Source: G025836975 sp048751585 (GTDB taxonomy: Bacteria; Pseudomonadota; Gammaproteobacteria; Burkholderiales; Burkholderiaceae_B). From it: a stretch of 64,000 nucleotides of DNA. This document shows positions 60,772-64,000 of this stretch, in pieces. The stretch covers positions 496,001 to 560,000 of the forward strand of contig NZ_JAZHOB010000001.1 of NCBI RefSeq assembly GCF_048751585.1. Reading direction: 5' to 3'. Under the pieces are notes generated by a model. That model saw only the letters and a list, made by a program, of their open reading frames with translations, searched no databases and was not told where the DNA came from. How positions within the stretch are numbered: position 1 is the first letter of the stretch; each line of letters begins with the position of its first letter. A program made the position numbers and the translations under genes.

Positions 60772-61692
60772 ATGAACGGACTCAAGCTGAGGCATCTGAA
60801 TATTGTTCTTGCCATTAGCCAGGCACGCAGCCTGGCCCAGGCTGCCGAGCGGCTGTACATTACGCCCGCTGCAATCTCCAAGGCGCTGACCGAAGCCGAG
60901 GCCGTGTTTTCCCAGCCGTTGTTCGAGCGCGGTCGCGGATGGATTCGCCCCACTGCGCTGGGCGAGCTGGTCATTAGCGCGGGTCAGCAGGTGCAAGCCC
61001 AGCTAAGCGTGCTCTCTGAGGACGCCCAAGGCCTGGGACAGGGCCATTTTGGCGAGTTGCGCATCGGGGTAAAAGCGGTATCGCTGCATCCGTTTTTGGC
61101 GGATACGATTGCGGAGTTTTCCCGACAATTCCCACGAGTAAGGCTGCGCATCGTCGAAGGAGAGTCGGCCGACCTGCGCGATATGCTTATCGAAGGCCAG
61201 CTCTCGCTATTGTTCGCCCGCCTTAGCGCGGACATCACCAAGGCGGGGCTGGCCAGCGCAGCGGTCACGACCGATACAGTGGCGATCGTCGCCAGCGCCG
61301 ATCACCCGCTTGCTCTCCAGCGCAAGGTCTGCTGGGAGGAACTCGTGGCGCACCAATGGTGTCTTCCGGCGCCCGGCACGTTGATGCGCGATCTATTGAC
61401 TCGCACATTAGCCGCTCAACAGCTTGATCTTCCGACCCGCTATGTGGAGACCAGCGACATGACGCTTGTGGCTCCCTTGTTTGGCCTGGGACACTACCTG
61501 ACCATCGTGCCCACACGCGTCGCTCAACGTTTTCTGGCACCGCCTGTCGGGTGTGTTCTACCCATCGAAGTGCCGCCGGCAGGCGACGCTGTGGGACTGA
61601 TATGGAACCGCATCCTGCCCATGTCCGCCACGGCACAGCATTTTCTGGAATCGGCTCTCATGCGTCTGCGCAGCCAAAACGCGCAGACCTGA
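60772..61692 (+). CDS. LysR-family regulator
   Basis: A 306-aa LysR protein. The HTH (ARSLAQAAERLYITPAAISK) is followed by ALTEAEAVFSQPLFERGRGW and an effector domain starting GELRIGVKAVSLHPFLADTI. It lies 30 bp after the MFS gene and is convergent with the Bug receptor. Its base usage is slightly less GC-biased than the genes to the left, as in the two genes to its right. Confidence 0.88.
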   Translation: MNGLKLRHLNIVLAISQARSLAQAAERLYITPAAISKALTEAEAVFSQPLFERGRGWIRPTALGELVISAGQQVQAQLSVLSEDAQGLGQGHFGELRIGVKAVSLHPFLADTIAEFSRQFPRVRLRIVEGESADLRDMLIEGQLSLLFARLSADITKAGLASAAVTTDTVAIVASADHPLALQRKVCWEELVAHQWCLPAPGTLMRDLLTRTLAAQQLDLPTRYVETSDMTLVAPLFGLGHYLTIVPTRVAQRFLAPPVGCVLPIEVPPAGDAVGLIWNRILPMSATAQHFLESALMRLRSQNAQT

Positions 61693-61736
61693 ATTCCCGC
61701 CGCTCCCAAATGGAACCAAACAGCCGGCTTCGCCCA

Positions 61737-62735
61737 CTACTCAAACGCAATCTGCTTTTCGCGGATTAAGTTGCCCCATTTCTCGTAGTCGGCACGCAAG
61801 CGCTGCGCCAGCATCTGCGGCGTACCCGCCGCCGGTTCGTAGCCCTGAGCTCGCAGGGTGTCCTTCGTGCTCTGTGCTCCCAAGGCGTCCTGCAAGGCAT
61901 GATTGAAACGTGCCACGATGGGGTCCGGCAGGCCCGCCGGGCCGACAATGGCAAACCAAACAGTCGCGTCGTAGTCGGGGTAGCCCGCTTCCGCCACAGT
62001 GGGGACGTCAGGAAAAATCGATACGCGCTGACTCGATGTAACGGCAAGCGCCCGCATTTTTCCTGATTTCACGAACGGCAATGCGGTCCCTGTCGATGCG
62101 AAAGCCATGGGAATCTGCCCACCGACCAAGTCGATCGCCGCCTGGCTACCGCCTCGATAGGGTATATGCACCAACTGCGTGCCTGTCATCGCCTGGAACA
62201 ACTCTCCCGACAAGTGCGCGGCTCCACCCAATCCCGAAGTGCCAAAACCGATCGCGCCTGGATCGCGTTTAGCCAGCGTGATCAACTCTTCCAGCGTATG
62301 GGCTGGTACGGACGGATGCACCACGATAATGGAAGCGCCCTCGCACACCATCCCAACCGGCGTAAATCCCGTAAGCGGGTCATAGCCCACCTTGCGGCCG
62401 TTGGGCAGTATCGTCATGGGGCCACTATCAGTCACATGCAAGGTATAGCCATCCGGTTTCGCACGCGCCACATAGGCCGCGCCAATGGTGGCCCCCGCGC
62501 CCGGCCGATAGTCGAACACCACCGGCTGGCCCAGACTGTCCTTCAGCATCAGCTCCAGTGGGCGGGCCACGCCATCGGTTGCGCCGCCCGTCGGATAACC
62601 GAGCACCAGCTGTACCGGCCTTGCCGGCCAGGCCTGCAGCGAGTCAGCCCTTGCGTTCATTGCCAAGCCCATTCCGGGAAGGCAGGCGGCCACGCCGGCC
62701 GCGGTCTTCATAAAGCGTCTACGTGAATCAAGCAT
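61737..62735 (-). CDS. Bug/TctC-family periplasmic binding protein
   Basis: A 332-aa receptor of the Bordetella uptake gene (Bug) family. It has a signal sequence (KTAAGVAACLPGMGLAMNARA) with an RRRF twin-arginine-like start, then WPARPVQLVLGYPTGGATDG, VVFDYRPGAGATIGAAYVAR and LVHIPYRGGSQAAIDLVGGQ, all standard. Bug proteins bind small carboxylates or aromatic and amino acids and often act without a known transporter. ATG 62735 follows a GAGGAAAAAC site. It is encoded downstream of the ArgH-like gene on the same strand, so the ligand may be that enzyme's substrate. Confidence 0.92.
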   Translation of the reverse strand: MLDSRRRFMKTAAGVAACLPGMGLAMNARADSLQAWPARPVQLVLGYPTGGATDGVARPLELMLKDSLGQPVVFDYRPGAGATIGAAYVARAKPDGYTLHVTDSGPMTILPNGRKVGYDPLTGFTPVGMVCEGASIIVVHPSVPAHTLEELITLAKRDPGAIGFGTSGLGGAAHLSGELFQAMTGTQLVHIPYRGGSQAAIDLVGGQIPMAFASTGTALPFVKSGKMRALAVTSSQRVSIFPDVPTVAEAGYPDYDATVWFAIVGPAGLPDPIVARFNHALQDALGAQSTKDTLRAQGYEPAAGTPQMLAQRLRADYEKWGNLIREKQIAFE

Positions 62736-62832
62736 GGTGTTTTTCCTCAGTTTATGGTTCTTGAAAGACAGCACGCCCCAGCGCTGCCTATAAGCGACAA
62801 TCGTCGAAAGAGCAGGTTTAGATAAGTAAAGG

Positions 62833-64000
62833 CTAATGCCGGCGCTCGCCAAGCAATGCATCAATCGCCGCTTCCAACCGCTCTGCGGCGGCGTCCAGTC
62901 GCTGCCCGCTGCGCAGCAGCCACTGTTTGTCGGCGTCCAGCAGCTTCTGGTGCACAACGATGGCTTCACGCACCCGCCGCGGCGCAGGACCGCCGGGCAA
63001 CTCGTGACGCAAGACCGACGCATGCGCGTCCAACGCGTCCCGGATCACCTCATCATCCAGGCTCAACGGCTTGTTCATGAATAGGCGCGCCGCCTGATCG
63101 ATCAATCCGGAATCCACCTGCGAAGGCGTGCGGCCGGCTTCCAGCGCAAGCCTTACGGTGATCCCGGCAATTTGGTGCGCGGCGCGCCAATGCACTCCAG
63201 CGTGCCGGACCATGGCGCCCGCCAGATCCGCCGCGGTGGCCCAGTGCGCATTAGCGCTCTGTGCCATTCTCGATGTGTGCACTTGCAGGCTGCCGAGCAG
63301 AGCATCCATCAACATCGTGCCGTCGATGAGCTCATCGTAGCTGCGCCAATGATCGGACAATGCGCGTATCCACTCGAATACCGGCACCGTCGATGGATTC
63401 TTGTGCACAACGACCGCACTGACCAACATGCCACTCGTTGTCGCAACCAATCCTTTTAGGCATTCCAGGGCATTGGGATTTTTCTTTTGCGGCATGATGC
63501 TGCTGGTGCCGCAGAAGCCGTCCGCGCATTCCAGCATGCCGTACTCAGGCGCGGACCACAGCATAAGGTCCTCCGCCAATCGATTAATGTTGCCGGCCAT
63601 CAGTGTGGCGATAGCATGTGCTTCGATCTCCAGATCGCGCCCCCAAACCGCATCGCGCGTGTTAAGGGCGAGTCCATCGAAGCCAAGAAGATCGGCAGTC
63701 CGTTCGCGATCGAGCGCAAACTCGGATCCAACCAGGATCGCCGCACCCGCCGGGCTGAGATTCAGCCTCGAATAAAACTGCCGGATGCGCTCGCCATCGC
63801 GATCCAGGCCGCTCAACATGGAAAGAAGATAATGAGCGAAAGTGATTGGTTGTGCATGCTGCAAGTGCGTATAACCCGGCATAACCGTCTCGATATGCGC
63901 TTGCGCCAGGTCCAGCAGCGTCGCGCGCAGCTTGTTTCCTGCCTGATACAGAGCAATCAGCTTGCCGCGCAGCGTAAGCCGAAACGACACCGCCAGGAGA
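62833..64000 (-). CDS. Argininosuccinate-lyase-like protein, 5' end outside window
   Basis: At least 389 residues of a fumarase/aspartase-superfamily lyase closest to ArgH. Active-site regions are VMPGYTHLQHAQPITFAHYL (catalytic His of THLQ) and the superfamily signature GTSSIMPQKKNPNALE (catalytic Ser loop). The reading continues to the window edge as LLAVSFRLTLRGKL. Canonical argH is about 460-470 aa, so roughly 80-110 residues are missing. The setting beside a Bug receptor and LysR gene, not arginine genes, suggests a catabolic paralogue that cleaves an amino-succinate-type compound. Confidence 0.85.
   Translation of the reverse strand, partial: LLAVSFRLTLRGKLIALYQAGNKLRATLLDLAQAHIETVMPGYTHLQHAQPITFAHYLLSMLSGLDRDGERIRQFYSRLNLSPAGAAILVGSEFALDRERTADLLGFDGLALNTRDAVWGRDLEIEAHAIATLMAGNINRLAEDLMLWSAPEYGMLECADGFCGTSSIMPQKKNPNALECLKGLVATTSGMLVSAVVVHKNPSTVPVFEWIRALSDHWRSYDELIDGTMLMDALLGSLQVHTSRMAQSANAHWATAADLAGAMVRHAGVHWRAAHQIAGITVRLALEAGRTPSQVDSGLIDQAARLFMNKPLSLDDEVIRDALDAHASVLRHELPGGPAPRRVREAIVVHQKLLDADKQWLLRSGQRLDAAAERLEAAIDALLGERRH

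Overview
The window reads as a chromosomal segment of a GC-rich betaproteobacterium, most likely Burkholderiales/Alcaligenaceae (Bordetella, Achromobacter or Pusillimonas-like). The basis is gene content: a Bug/TctC-type binding protein, fdsGBACD formate dehydrogenase, many LysR regulators, TRAP and peptide ABC uptake, and the miaB-phoH-ybeY-corC-lnt housekeeping string. No rRNA, CRISPR array, insertion sequence or complete prophage was seen.

Layout. 1-4435: 3' end of miaB, then phoH, ybeY, corC, lnt. 4463-12038: a complete D-erythronate-type acid-sugar module, with a GntR/FCD regulator diverging from denD-otnK-otnC-otnI and a TRAP transporter (dctPQM) convergent with them; a 44-bp perfect palindrome separates the two arms, and both promoter regions carry nearly the same 13-bp motif. 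12226-12682: a tRNA-Ala/Glu/Asp cluster with promoter and terminator. 12692-16195: a visibly less GC-rich accessory patch right after tRNA-Asp, with an unrecognised minus-strand cassette (113 aa, 533 aa, perhaps 72 aa), a decayed toxin with its intact XRE antitoxin, and an intact higBA pair bracketed by an imperfect 41-bp repeat. 16263-17643: SDR/TetR divergent pair with two matched operators. 17702-25636: maeB, LysR, DUF3293, bioB, EamA and MFS transporters, peroxiredoxin. 25637-39994: exported hypothetical protein, molybdenum cofactor genes (moaC, moaD, moaE, moaB, moeA; convergent moaA-mobA), a ModE-like regulator, the formate dehydrogenase operon fdsG-fdsB-fdsA-fdhD-fdsD, an oxalate/formate-type MFS carrier and its 46-aa membrane partner. 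40034-43952: UspA, DUF442 phosphatase-like protein, GNAT, HpnK-like deacetylase, GtrA, GT2 glycosyltransferase. 44094-46255: nitrosative-stress operon (truncated haemoglobin, nnrS, nsrR) with a clear 11-1-11 NsrR-like box. 46297-47982: MarR and serA. 48114-58401: a glutathione/gamma-glutamyl peptide module with a GsiA-like fused ATPase, two permeases, two binding proteins and two gamma-glutamyltransferases, one frameshifted. 58509-64000: LysR, MFS, LysR, Bug receptor, and a truncated argininosuccinate-lyase-like gene running off the end.

How it fits together. The catabolic modules each pair transport, enzymes and a local regulator. The molybdenum-cofactor genes sit beside their likely client, formate dehydrogenase, with a ModE-like regulator between them. 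The best candidate for something undescribed is the cassette beside tRNA-Asp (12692-14982): its proteins match no family I recognise, the intergenic region between the two main genes folds into three consecutive hairpins, and it lies beside toxin-antitoxin debris. This is a candidate, not a demonstrated system.
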